Shown here in pieces: positions 40,613-49,306 of a stretch of DNA of 64,000 nt. The translations under genes and the position numbers were made by a program. The stretch covers positions 124,001 through 188,000 of the forward strand of contig JAINDK010000050.1 in assembly GCA_019931185.1 (NCBI GenBank). Reading direction: 5' to 3'. The stretch's first letter is position 1. Every line of letters begins with the position of its first letter. The notes under the pieces were generated by a model, which saw nothing but the letters and a program-made list of their open reading frames with translations, did not search any database and had not been told where the DNA came from. The DNA is from Bryobacter sp. CoA8 C33. Lineage in GTDB: Bacteria > Acidobacteriota > Terriglobia > Bryobacterales > Bryobacteraceae.

Positions 40613-41568
40613 GACCGTGAGCGGAACCAATCGACGGCGCGGGCAAGGGCGGCGTCGACGGGTTGGGGTTGGTAGCCGAGTTCGCGCACGGCCTTGTGAT
40701 GGTCGACCCACATCCTGATCTGGGCATAGCGTACGCCATCGAGGGGAATACCAGGATGCGTTCGAGTCAGGTTGCCCCAGAGGGTAGACACGGCTGCGGC
40801 AGTATAGGCAAGGGCGTAAGGAATGCGCAGGCGCGGAGAGGAAAGCCCGGAGACAGCAGCAAGCCTGTCGAGCATCTGTTTCAAGCTAAGGTTCTCCGCG
40901 CCCAGGATGTAGCGCTGACCGGGGCGGCCGTGCGTGGCAGCAAGCAAGTGACCAAGAGCGACATCGGAGACATCGACGTAATTGAGGCCGGTGTCAATGT
41001 AGGCGGGAATGCGGCCGCCCAGGAAATCCCCGATGACCTTACCGGTGGGAGTCGGCTTGAAATCGTGATCGCCGACCGGTGTCGTGGGATTAACGATCAC
41101 TACGGGAAGGCCTTCCCGCGCGGCCGCGAGGGCGACCTGTTCGGCCAGGAACTTCGTGCGCTTGTAATGGCCCTTCATCGCGGCAAGGGAGACGGGAGAA
41201 TCTTCGTCGGCGATGATGCCACGGCGCATGCCGATGGTGCCGACAGTGGAACAATATACAATGCGCGAAGCATGGCGGGCGGCGGTAATCAGATTCCGGG
41301 TACCTTCGACGTTGGAGGCATGCATGGCGGCGGGATCGGCGGTCCAGAGACGGTAGTCAGCAGCTACATGGAAGACGTGATCGCATCCGGATGCGGCGTG
41401 GGCGAGGGAAGCCGGGTCGCGCAAATCACCGGCTACGGTCTCGACATCGAGTTCTGGAACGGGGCCGGAGCGGGAAAGCGCACGCACCTTTACTCCACGC
41501 TGGTGAAGGAGTTTCGCTACATGCCAGCCCACGAAACCGGTGGCGCCGGTGACGAGGGCGGTCTTCAT
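40609..41568 (-). CDS. hpnA: Hopanoid-associated sugar epimerase/reductase (HpnA)
   Basis: A 319-residue extended short-chain dehydrogenase. It has the NAD(P) loop GATGFVGWHVA, DLRDPASLAHA, VFHVAADYRLW (typical for HpnA), the catalytic YKRTK at 133-137 with the upstream serine in YCSTVGTIG, and NPTTPVGDHDFKPTPTG, a recognisable HpnA segment. The exact reaction in hopanoid synthesis is not firmly known. It starts 3 bp after the hpnH stop and overlaps hpnG by 4 bp. Confidence 0.9.
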   Translation of the reverse strand: MKTALVTGATGFVGWHVAKLLHQRGVKVRALSRSGPVPELDVETVAGDLRDPASLAHAASGCDHVFHVAADYRLWTADPAAMHASNVEGTRNLITAARHASRIVYCSTVGTIGMRRGIIADEDSPVSLAAMKGHYKRTKFLAEQVALAAAREGLPVVIVNPTTPVGDHDFKPTPTGKVIGDFLGGRIPAYIDTGLNYVDVSDVALGHLLAATHGRPGQRYILGAENLSLKQMLDRLAAVSGLSSPRLRIPYALAYTAAAVSTLWGNLTRTHPGIPLDGVRYAQIRMWVDHHKAVRELGYQPQPVDAALARAVDWFRSRS

Positions 41569-41571
41569 GAG

Positions 41572-42684
41572 CTATTTGATCATCCAACTTAGGTAGGTAA
41601 AGGCATCCTGCCACTTGGAGTTAATGCCCATGGCGGCGGAAGGCTCGTAGCCGCAATGGACCATGCAATGATCGCAGCGGGGGTCGGCGCCATGGCCGTA
41701 GTTTTCCCAAGGTGTCTTGGTCATGAGCTCTTCAAACGTGTTGTAGTGGGCGTCGGTGATGAGGTAGCAGGGGCCTTTCCAACCCTTGATGTTGTAAGTA
41801 GGATTACCCCATGCCGTGCAGGGAAGGTCCCGATCCCCTTCGAGAAACTCAAGGTAAACGGGAGAGTTATTGAACTTGAAGCGGGCGAATTTCTTGTTGA
41901 AACCGTGGAATTTTTCGAGTATGTCCTCGCGCGTCATGAAAATTTCGCGGTCGTTGACGGCGGAGTAGCCATAAGCGGGTGAGATGCTGTGGCCATCGAC
42001 CTTCATCTCCTTGAGCATGTCGAACATTTCAACGAGTTCGTCCATGTCGGTTTCCTTGTAGACGGTGGTGTTGGTGCAGACCTTGAAACCGGCGGCCTTG
42101 GCGGCGCGGATCCCCTCGATGGCGAGCTTGAAAACGCCTTCGCGCTCGACAGCAATATCGTGGTTTTTTTCCATGCCGTCGAGATGGACATTGAAAAAGA
42201 AGTTATCGTTGGGCTTGAATTGAGATAGCTTTTTCGCGATGAACATGCCGTTGGTACACAGGATGACCAAACGGCCACGGCCAATCAGGGCCTCAACCAG
42301 TTGCGGTAGAGGGCCATAGAGCATGGGTTCGCCCCCGCAAATAGCCACTACCGGCGCACCGCACTCATCACTCGCCTTGAGGCACTGTTCGAGAGAAAGC
42401 TGCTGAGTAATTGTGGATTCGTACTCGCGGATGCGTCCACAACCAGTACAGGTCAGGTTGCAGGCATGGAGCGGTTCGAGTTGGAGAACCAGCGGAAACC
42501 GCCTGTTGATCATGGGATGCGGCTTCTTTTCCGTCGCGTTGCCGAAATGCGACTGGACAATGCGAAAAGGATTCGAACTGTCGTATTCCGTATTGACGGT
42601 CTTCTGCCACTCGGGCTTGGGATTCATCTTATTCCGGGCGATATAAGTCGCCAGGGAAGCCATGGTTGAAACAGAAAAGCTCAT
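41572..42684 (-). CDS. hpnH: Adenosyl-hopene transferase, radical SAM (HpnH)
   Basis: Attaches the 5'-deoxyadenosyl group of SAM to hopene, starting C35 hopanoid synthesis. The 370-residue enzyme has the radical-SAM cluster motif C-x3-C-x2-C at Cys75, Cys79 and Cys82 (ACNLTCTGCGRI), the SAM-binding AICGGEPMLYG, and a C-terminal cysteine group (CDHCMVHCGYEPSA). It overlaps the cyclase gene by 4 bp. Its presence means the host makes extended, not just C30, hopanoids. Confidence 0.95.
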   Translation of the reverse strand: MSFSVSTMASLATYIARNKMNPKPEWQKTVNTEYDSSNPFRIVQSHFGNATEKKPHPMINRRFPLVLQLEPLHACNLTCTGCGRIREYESTITQQLSLEQCLKASDECGAPVVAICGGEPMLYGPLPQLVEALIGRGRLVILCTNGMFIAKKLSQFKPNDNFFFNVHLDGMEKNHDIAVEREGVFKLAIEGIRAAKAAGFKVCTNTTVYKETDMDELVEMFDMLKEMKVDGHSISPAYGYSAVNDREIFMTREDILEKFHGFNKKFARFKFNNSPVYLEFLEGDRDLPCTAWGNPTYNIKGWKGPCYLITDAHYNTFEELMTKTPWENYGHGADPRCDHCMVHCGYEPSAAMGINSKWQDAFTYLSWMIK

Positions 42685-44624
42685 GACGTTTCCTTACCTC
42701 GATTGAGATACATCGCGAGAGCCATCATGGGAAAAGCATTGCGATACATGTGATAGGTCAGATAAAAGACTTTGGGGAAGCCGGTGCCGGTGGAGAGTTC
42801 TTCATCCCAGCAGCCATCCGGCCGCTGGGTGGAGATCAGGTATTCCACTCCCTTACGGACACTTTCGCTGGTTATATCGCCACCAGCGAGAAGGCCCATG
42901 ACAGCCCAGGCGGTTTGGCTGGCGGTGGAGGGCCCACTGACGTAGGTGTTCCGGTCATAGCTGCGGCATGATTCACCCCAGCCGCCATCAACGTTTTGGA
43001 TGGAACGAAGCCACTCGCCGGCCCGTAGCACGTAGGCCTCGCGATCGCTTACGCCGGCCCGGCGCAAGCCCTTGATAGCGAGGAAGGTTCCATAAATGTA
43101 ATTCACACCCCAACGGCCATACCAACTGCCATCCTGCTCCTGGGAACGGATGAGGTATTCGACACCGCCGCGAATCGCCGGATGATTGCCGCCAATACCG
43201 TATCGGGACAGGGCATCGAGAACGCGTCCGGTGATGTCGGGACAGGAGGGGTCGAGCATGGCATTGTGGTCGGCAAAGGGAACATCGGAGAGAAAATTCC
43301 AGTTGTTATCCACGTCGAAGGCAGCCCAACCGCCATCCTTGCCCTGCATGCCGATGAGCCAGTTGACAGCACGGCGGGCGGCAGCCTCCTGGGCGGTGCG
43401 ATTGGAGGCTTGGGCGCCATCGAGGCCAATGAGCACCATGGCGGTGTCATCGATATCGGGGTAGAACTCGTTGGCAAACTCAAAATACCAGCCCGAGGGC
43501 TCGAGTTTGGGGCGTTTGACGGCCCAGTCGCCTTTGCGGCGGCACTCCTTGGTCAGCAGCCAATCGGCACAGCGGCTGAGAGCCTGGTGGACGTCCAGGT
43601 TGGCCGGGGTCTGTTCTACTTCGGCAAGGGCATAGGCAGCAATGGCTGTATCCCAGACCACGGAAAAGCAGGGCTGAAAGTAGAATCCCTTGGCTTCGTC
43701 ATCGACCATGAGAGCTTCAAAGTGCTGGAGGGCGGCGACACGGCGGGCATCGTCGGCAGCATAGCCGAGTACATCCATTGCCATGACGGAATACATCATG
43801 GGCGGATAAATGGCCGCAAGGCCATCGGAATAGTCGAGACGCTCCAGCATCCAGCGCTCACATCGCTCGATGGCGCGCCGGCGCAAGACATTGCGGAGGG
43901 GTGAGCGTTCAAAAATCTTGAGCGCAGAATCGGCCGTATAGAAAAAGTTCTTGAGGCTCCAGAATTGTTCAGCGGGACGGAAGTCAAAGCTAACGCCAGG
44001 CTTGACGATTTCTTCCAGATTAAATCCGGTGGGAACAGAACAACAATGCCCGCTCGATGCGATGATCGACAAGGGAATGACAATGGCGCGCGACCAGCTT
44101 GACATCTCGTATATGAAGCGGCCAAGCAGGATCATCTCCGGCGGAATGCTGGGAACGCAACCCTTGGGATAGAGACCGAAAAGGCTCAGGTTGATCTTCG
44201 TGTAACTGTTGGCCGCCTGGATCCCACCGAGGGAAAGGATGCAGTCCCGGAGGCGGACCATGCGTTCGTCCTCTACGGGCAGACCGGCAAGCTTGAGAGA
44301 GAAATAAGCCTTGACGCAGGCTGAAATCTCAGCTGGACCCTGAGGGTAAATATGGAATCCTCCATCGGGGAGTTGGCGAGCAAGGATGGATGCCGCCGCC
44401 CGGTCGATCCGGGCGCGGTTCGGAGGATTCCAGATACCGTTTTCTACGGGGTGCAGCCAGAGCTGAAAGAGGATGAAATCCGATTCAAGAGTGGTATCCG
44501 CAGTCAGATCCTCCCACCAATAACCCTCCCGGTGCTGGCGTTTGAGCAGAGCAGCCGAGGCGCGCCGCACGGCCTGAATTGCGTTGGCGCTGACAGCATC
44601 CGCAAGCTGCAGCCGAGGGCTCAT
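42681..44624 (-). CDS. shc: Squalene-hopene cyclase
   Basis: Cyclises squalene to hopene/hopanol at the membrane (also named hpnF). The 647-residue protein has the catalytic DxDD motif DIDDTA with Asp390-Asp393, several QW repeats (GKDGGWAAFDVDNNW, QEQDGSWYGRWGVNYIYG, NVDGGWGESC and RPDGCWDEE), and an N-terminal YWWEDLTADTTLESDF stretch typical of bacterial SHC. It overlaps ispH on one side and hpnH on the other by 4 bp each, giving a tightly coupled operon head. Confidence 0.97.
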   Translation of the reverse strand: MSPRLQLADAVSANAIQAVRRASAALLKRQHREGYWWEDLTADTTLESDFILFQLWLHPVENGIWNPPNRARIDRAAASILARQLPDGGFHIYPQGPAEISACVKAYFSLKLAGLPVEDERMVRLRDCILSLGGIQAANSYTKINLSLFGLYPKGCVPSIPPEMILLGRFIYEMSSWSRAIVIPLSIIASSGHCCSVPTGFNLEEIVKPGVSFDFRPAEQFWSLKNFFYTADSALKIFERSPLRNVLRRRAIERCERWMLERLDYSDGLAAIYPPMMYSVMAMDVLGYAADDARRVAALQHFEALMVDDEAKGFYFQPCFSVVWDTAIAAYALAEVEQTPANLDVHQALSRCADWLLTKECRRKGDWAVKRPKLEPSGWYFEFANEFYPDIDDTAMVLIGLDGAQASNRTAQEAAARRAVNWLIGMQGKDGGWAAFDVDNNWNFLSDVPFADHNAMLDPSCPDITGRVLDALSRYGIGGNHPAIRGGVEYLIRSQEQDGSWYGRWGVNYIYGTFLAIKGLRRAGVSDREAYVLRAGEWLRSIQNVDGGWGESCRSYDRNTYVSGPSTASQTAWAVMGLLAGGDITSESVRKGVEYLISTQRPDGCWDEELSTGTGFPKVFYLTYHMYRNAFPMMALAMYLNRGKETS

Positions 44625-45640
44625 CCTTTCGCGCCTGCCGGCATGGCATTCGTGATCGAATGTAACCGAATCGCCCCATCGCTCAATTCGTTAGGAAGCG
44701 TAAAACGAACGTCTTCTTCCTTAATTTCCATTTCTTCCATCGCCTGAAATCCATGGTCTTCGCGGAGAAATGCGATCAGTTCCTCCACAAGGTTGTCCGG
44801 TGCGCTTGCTCCCGCGGTAATGGATACCGTATTGACTCCGCTGAGCCATTCCGGTTTCACCTCGGATTTGTCGTCAATTAGGTAGGCGGGGACGCCCGCC
44901 TTCTGGCAGACTTCCACGAGGCGGCGGGAATTGGAAGAATTCTGGCTGCCGACGACCAGAAGAAGCTCGCAAAGAGGGGCTACGGCCTTGACGGCGATCT
45001 GGCGATTTTCCGTGGCATAACAGATATCCTGAGCCGGCGGACCCTGAATGTTGGGGTACTTTGCCTTGAGGGCGGCAATGATATCGCGGGTTTCGTCCAG
45101 CGAAAGAGTAGTCTGCGTGAGATATACGATCTTATCTGGGTCAGGAAAGTTCGTGAGCGACACGTCATCGGGGGTCTCAATCAGAATTGTGGCCTCCGGA
45201 GCTTCACCCATGGTCCCGACGATCTCTTCGTGGTTCGAGTGGCCGACGAGGGCGATGGAGTAGCCTTTTTTCGCGTAGCGCACCGCTTCCAAGTGCACCT
45301 TGGTGACGAGAGGACAAGTGGCGTCAATTACATTCAGTTGGCGCTCCACAGCCTCTTTGCGGACTGCCGGGGAGACTCCGTGGGCGGAGAAAATCACTCG
45401 GGCGCCAGAGGGAACTTCATCCAGTTCGTCAACGAAAATTGCCCCGGCATTGCGTAATTCTTCGACTACGTGCCGATTGTGCACAATTTCCTTGCGGACG
45501 TAAATCGGGGCTCCGTAAAGATCGAGGGCGATCTTGACAACATCTATTGCGCGCACCACACCGGCGCAGAAGCCCCGTGGAGAAAGAAGTATGATTTTCT
45601 TCTCTTTTGCGGGACTCGTGGAGACACTCGAGTTCGACAT
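44621..45640 (-). CDS. ispH: 4-hydroxy-3-methylbut-2-enyl diphosphate reductase
   Basis: Last enzyme of the MEP pathway, making IPP and DMAPP. The 339-residue protein has the three iron-sulfur cysteines in SPRGFCAGV (Cys25), DATCPLVTKVH, and QDICYATENRQ, plus the substrate-site SQNSSNSRRL. The ATG at 45640 (MSNSSVSTSP) has AAGG seven bases before it; a longer frame to 45745 runs into the previous gene and is rejected. It heads the hopanoid operon, so isoprene supply is coordinated with hopanoid production. Confidence 0.96.
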   Translation of the reverse strand: MSNSSVSTSPAKEKKIILLSPRGFCAGVVRAIDVVKIALDLYGAPIYVRKEIVHNRHVVEELRNAGAIFVDELDEVPSGARVIFSAHGVSPAVRKEAVERQLNVIDATCPLVTKVHLEAVRYAKKGYSIALVGHSNHEEIVGTMGEAPEATILIETPDDVSLTNFPDPDKIVYLTQTTLSLDETRDIIAALKAKYPNIQGPPAQDICYATENRQIAVKAVAPLCELLLVVGSQNSSNSRRLVEVCQKAGVPAYLIDDKSEVKPEWLSGVNTVSITAGASAPDNLVEELIAFLREDHGFQAMEEMEIKEEDVRFTLPNELSDGAIRLHSITNAMPAGAKG

Positions 45641-45650
45641 GAGAACCTTT

Positions 45651-45656
45651 AGTATA
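45651..45656 (-). promoter_or_regulatory. Possible -10 element of the hopanoid operon
   Basis: TATACT on the minus strand sits 10 bases before the ispH ATG. No good -35 hexamer was found at the right distance, and the start site would be only a few bases before the ATG. Weak call. Confidence 0.3.
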
Positions 45657-45677
45657 ACCGACGCTAATGCGCCTGCT

Positions 45678-47846
45678 TTATAAATGAGCCGATACAAAGG
45701 CCTGGAAATCGGGGGGGAGAAGGATTTCCTGTTCGAGGACGGCAACAGGAAAATCGGAAGGTAACTTTACGGCATCCTTGGCGGTCGTGATCCGGTACGG
45801 TGCAAGGGAAGCGAGGTGTTTGAGATCAGACGAGGAATAGTAGTGATGATCGGGAAAGGTTAGCAGAGGAGTGGCGGAGTGGCCGAGGCGATCGAGGCTC
45901 CGGCGGAAGGAGGCGGGATTACCGAGCCCACAGAAGGCGAGGGTGGAGCCTGCTGGGAGGGGAGGAAGTGACTCGCGAGATTCCGGGCAAAACAGAGGCC
46001 GGTCTGGAAGCAATGACTTGAGGCCAAGCGGGTCGATGTTGCGGCCGAGCCGGGTCAGCACGAATGCATCGGCGCGCTCCAGGGCGGATAGGGGTTCGCG
46101 AAGCCAACCGGCGGGAGGGCAGGCCCACCCCGGAAAGGGGCGCAGAGTATCGATGACGGCAACATCGCAATCGCGATGGAGGCGGCGGTGTTGGAAGCCG
46201 TCATCGAGAAGAAACAGATCGGCGGGATATTCATCGAGAAGGGCAAGACCGGCGCGATGCCGGTCAGGGCTGATTGCTACGCAAAAGCCGGCGCGAAGAA
46301 AAAGTTGGGCTTCATCACCGGTGGCGGTGACGGGGTGGGAGCCACCCGGCAAGCAGATGAGATCGGTGCGGGAGTGGCGGCCGAAGCCGCGCGTGAGAAT
46401 CGCAACGCGCTTGCCAGAAGCGGAATAAGCTTTGGCGAGGGCCAGCGTGAACGGGGTCTTGCCGGAGCCACCCATCGAGAGATTCCCGATGGAAACCACG
46501 GGTACAGGGAGCCGGCGAGCAGAAACGGAGCGCTGGGAGACCCAGACCCAGGGGGCACTGAGAGGGCGCAGCAGGGAATGAAAAGGCGGCAGGTGGCGGG
46601 GAACGCCACGGCCGAGCTCGGGCTGGAGTTGCTGACTCAGCCGATTGGAGACGCCCCGATAAGATAGCGCCAGTTCCCTTCCCCGGGCCGCCATTTCAGA
46701 TTCACCGAGGGCTTGCCTGACTGAGGCGGCGAGCAGTTGTGGCTGAGCAACAACCTTCAGCGCGCGGCGGGCAATAAAGAGCTCAAAAATGGCGGCAAAG
46801 TTACCCATGTTGGGCCCGGTGAGGATGGGCTTGCCGAAACAGGCAGGCTCAAGAATGTTGTGACCCTGGGTTTGATTGAATGAGCCGCCAACGAAGACGA
46901 CGCTCGAGAGGGCGAACAGTGGGGCCAGCTCGCCGATCGAGTCCAGCAACAGAAGGTCACCGGATTCGGCGCCCGTGAGTTGAGATCGGCGGCGGAAGCG
47001 GAGGCCGCGCTGGGCGATTTTCCCGGCAACGATCTCAAAGCGCTCGGGTTTGCGTGGCGCAATCAGCAGCCGGACCCGGCCCTCGAGCTGGGCATAGGCG
47101 TCGAGAACGCAATCATCCTCGTCCGTATCGCCGGTATCGACGGGACCAGTTGTGGAGGCAGCGATCCAGAGAGGGCGAGCTTCCTGGCCGGAAAAGTAAG
47201 AGAGAACTTCGGGAGGAATGGGCTTCGAGCTGGGGTCAAAATCAAACTTAAGGTTGCCAGCGTAGCAGATAGGGCCGGAGTAGCCGAGTGCGCGAAATCG
47301 TTCTCCGTCGGTCTCACTTTGCGCGGCAAGGAAATCCACCAGAGGCAAGAAAGGCTGGAATAGCCAGGCAAGGCGGCAATAGCGAGGCCAAGCGCGATCG
47401 CTGATGCGGGCATTGACCTGAGCCCAGCGGGCGCCGGAACGCTTCGCCTCGAGCATACGGATGGGCCAGAGTTCCGTCTCGAAGTTGATGATCAGAGCCG
47501 GATTCAGACGGCGCAGTACGCGACGAACCGCAAAGGTAAAATCAACCGGCGCGAAGAAAACACCATCAACGAACGGCTCGAGGCGCGATACGGCAAGTTG
47601 ACGGCCAGCCAGTGTGGTGGTGGAGACAAAAACCGGAGTATCGGGAAGCAACTCGCGGAGCTTGCGAACGAGGGAAATGGCGCTCAGAACTTCCCCCACG
47701 CTGACAGCATGCAACCAGATGCCGCCCGGCTTCGTCGAGGGAAGGGAGGGAGGGAGCCAACCAAGGCGCTCTTTCATGCCTCGAAGGTACTCTTTTTGCC
47801 GGAGGCAGCGTAGGGCCGCGTAGAGTAAGAGTAGAGGCAAAAGCAT
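45678..47846 (-). CDS. Fusion of Kdo transferase (WaaA) and lipid A 4'-kinase (LpxK)
   Basis: One 722-residue chain unites two successive lipid A/inner-core enzymes at the inner membrane. Residues 1 to about 415 are WaaA: an N-terminal membrane anchor (MLLPLLLLYAALRC), GIWLHAVSVGEV with the catalytic Glu52, NFETELWP (121-128), and the donor-site FVGGSFNQTQGHNILEP. Residues about 420-722 are LpxK: RLPVPVVSIGNLSMGGSGKTPF with the P-loop near 455-464, RGFGRH, DEAQLFL, LLDDGFQHRRLHRD (the DDGFQH hallmark) and TTAKDAVKL. The frame is continuous. I place the start at ATG 47846, which gives a normal WaaA N-terminus; the frame is open to 47975 but then overlaps the divergent gene. Each enzyme alone is about 420 and 330 residues. 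Confidence 0.92.
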   Translation of the reverse strand: MLLPLLLLYAALRCLRQKEYLRGMKERLGWLPPSLPSTKPGGIWLHAVSVGEVLSAISLVRKLRELLPDTPVFVSTTTLAGRQLAVSRLEPFVDGVFFAPVDFTFAVRRVLRRLNPALIINFETELWPIRMLEAKRSGARWAQVNARISDRAWPRYCRLAWLFQPFLPLVDFLAAQSETDGERFRALGYSGPICYAGNLKFDFDPSSKPIPPEVLSYFSGQEARPLWIAASTTGPVDTGDTDEDDCVLDAYAQLEGRVRLLIAPRKPERFEIVAGKIAQRGLRFRRRSQLTGAESGDLLLLDSIGELAPLFALSSVVFVGGSFNQTQGHNILEPACFGKPILTGPNMGNFAAIFELFIARRALKVVAQPQLLAASVRQALGESEMAARGRELALSYRGVSNRLSQQLQPELGRGVPRHLPPFHSLLRPLSAPWVWVSQRSVSARRLPVPVVSIGNLSMGGSGKTPFTLALAKAYSASGKRVAILTRGFGRHSRTDLICLPGGSHPVTATGDEAQLFLRAGFCVAISPDRHRAGLALLDEYPADLFLLDDGFQHRRLHRDCDVAVIDTLRPFPGWACPPAGWLREPLSALERADAFVLTRLGRNIDPLGLKSLLPDRPLFCPESRESLPPLPAGSTLAFCGLGNPASFRRSLDRLGHSATPLLTFPDHHYYSSSDLKHLASLAPYRITTAKDAVKLPSDFPVAVLEQEILLPPDFQAFVSAHL

Positions 47847-47880
47847 GGCTCCGAGCAATCGGAGCAGAGAGCAGGTCAAC

Positions 47881-48471
47881 TTGAGGCGCAGAGAGTTTTT
47901 CGTAATTCCGAGTATAGCCGTGAGCGGATGGGCGATTGGCGAGAGCCAATTCAAAGCGCCAGCGGCATCCAGCATGAAATCTAGGGTCGAACTCGATCAC
48001 GTGATCATCGGAGTGGAGGCCTTTGACACCGCCGAGAAGACGGCCAAAGCCTTTGGCAAATTGGATCCCAACAAATATGAAGTGCTGCCGGTGTTGATGG
48101 TGATCCAGAACAACCGGAAAACAGCGCTGCGCGTTTCTCCGCTTGATGTGCAATACATCGTGCCCGGGATGGGGAAAGTGGATGCGCTACGCCTCGATGA
48201 GGTGACTTCGGCCGGGGGCGGACCGAACCGGCCGAACCTGGGTCCGAAGCCATTGCCACTGCCAACGAGGGTGAAGAAGAACCCACTGGCCGGGCGCGAT
48301 ATCGAGGAACGGGCCTTCGTAGCCAAGATGATCGCTCCCGGCGAGGCGGCAAGCGGTTTTTTTTACTTCAACCTGCGACACCGGACAACGGCCAAAATCT
48401 ACGTGAACGGACTGGCGGACGCAGCAACGAAGAACGAGATCTTCTACTTCGAGATACCCTTCGCTGATTAA
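47881..48471 (+). CDS. Exported protein of unknown function with twin-arginine-like N-terminus
   Basis: A 196-residue protein starting at TTG 47881 with AGG in front. The N-terminus (RRREFFVIPSIAVSGWAIG) looks like a Tat or Sec signal. The mature part has no motif I can assign; IIGVEAFDTAEKTAKAFGKLDP and RVSPLDVQYIVPG suggest a beta-sandwich. An open frame from ATG 47845 adds a charged extension that overlaps the waaA-lpxK start by 2 bp, so the TTG is preferred. It is convergent with the cyclophilin gene (3 bp between stops). Confidence 0.6.
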   Translation: MRRREFFVIPSIAVSGWAIGESQFKAPAASSMKSRVELDHVIIGVEAFDTAEKTAKAFGKLDPNKYEVLPVLMVIQNNRKTALRVSPLDVQYIVPGMGKVDALRLDEVTSAGGGPNRPNLGPKPLPLPTRVKKNPLAGRDIEERAFVAKMIAPGEAASGFFYFNLRHRTTAKIYVNGLADAATKNEIFYFEIPFAD

Positions 48472-48474
48472 GGG

Positions 48475-49302
48475 TCAGAGCGGCTTCTTGGCAGGCGCGG
48501 CAGCAGGCTTGGGTGAGGCCTTGGGCGCAGCGGCCGGCGTGGCTTTGGGCGCCGTCTTGGGGGCCGTTTTCTTTGTGGGCGAAGCTTCCTCGGGCCAGAT
48601 GGGCTGGCCCAGTGGATAGCGGAGAATCGTGACTTTCGTCATGATAACGGGGTCGTTCGGACGGTCATTCGGACCGCGGGGAACGCGCGCGAGACTGCCT
48701 TCGAGTTCCAGACCCTCCACCACCTCGCCGAAGATGGTGTGACGGCCGTCGAGCCAGGGAGTAGCCTTTTCGGTGATGAAAAACTGGCTGGAACCGGTGC
48801 GGGGACCAGCGTTGGCCATCGCCAAAAGCCCTGCCCGATTGAAGCTGAGTGAAGGATGAAATTCGTCCACGATGGGGTCCGTGCCGCCGGTACCGTCGCC
48901 GTTGGGATCACCACCCTGGATCATGAAGCCGGGGATCACACGATGGAATGTGAGGCCATTGTAGAGGGGAACCGCAGCCTTGCGTCCGGTTTTGGGATTA
49001 GTCCAGACCTTCTTGCCGCGGGCCAGGTCTGTGAAGTTCCGAACCGTAACCGGCGACTCTTTTTCAAACAGGCGGGCGACGATCTGGCCAACCGGCTGCC
49101 CCATGTGCGAAATGCTGATGGTGGCATAGAGGCCGTCAGGACGGGGAGGGGGGGGCGGTTCCACTGCTTTCTTGGCAACGGCGGCTGTCTTCTTGGCGGA
49201 CACAGGTGCGCTGGCAGGCTTCTTTTGCGCCGCCGGAGTCTGTGCGAACATCATTATCGAGCCGACGCTAAGCAGCGTCCACAGCAAAGAACTCTTCATC
49301 AT
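48475..49302 (-). CDS. Cyclophilin-type peptidyl-prolyl cis-trans isomerase, exported
   Basis: A 275-residue folding enzyme outside the cytoplasm. It has a signal peptide (LLWTLLSVGSIMMFAQ), an Ala/Lys/Pro-rich linker, and a cyclophilin core with LTFHRVIPGFMIQGGDP, GPRTGSSQFFI and LDGRHTIFGEV, which carry the usual active-site residues. The C-terminal 40 residues are a low-complexity Ala/Pro/Lys tail (APKTAPKATPAAAP). The start codons (ATGATG at 49302-49297) are only 4 bp from the divergent nucleotidase ATG. Confidence 0.93.
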   Translation of the reverse strand: MMKSSLLWTLLSVGSIMMFAQTPAAQKKPASAPVSAKKTAAVAKKAVEPPPPPRPDGLYATISISHMGQPVGQIVARLFEKESPVTVRNFTDLARGKKVWTNPKTGRKAAVPLYNGLTFHRVIPGFMIQGGDPNGDGTGGTDPIVDEFHPSLSFNRAGLLAMANAGPRTGSSQFFITEKATPWLDGRHTIFGEVVEGLELEGSLARVPRGPNDRPNDPVIMTKVTILRYPLGQPIWPEEASPTKKTAPKTAPKATPAAAPKASPKPAAAPAKKPL

Positions 49303-49306
49303 TACT

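Noticed and set aside
42681-45640. Mobile origin of the hopanoid operon
   Set aside because: No flanking repeats, tRNA or mobility genes, and base usage looks like the surroundings.
47847-47975. Longer WaaA-LpxK N-terminus
   Set aside because: The 43 extra residues are unlike WaaA and overlap the start of the divergent gene.
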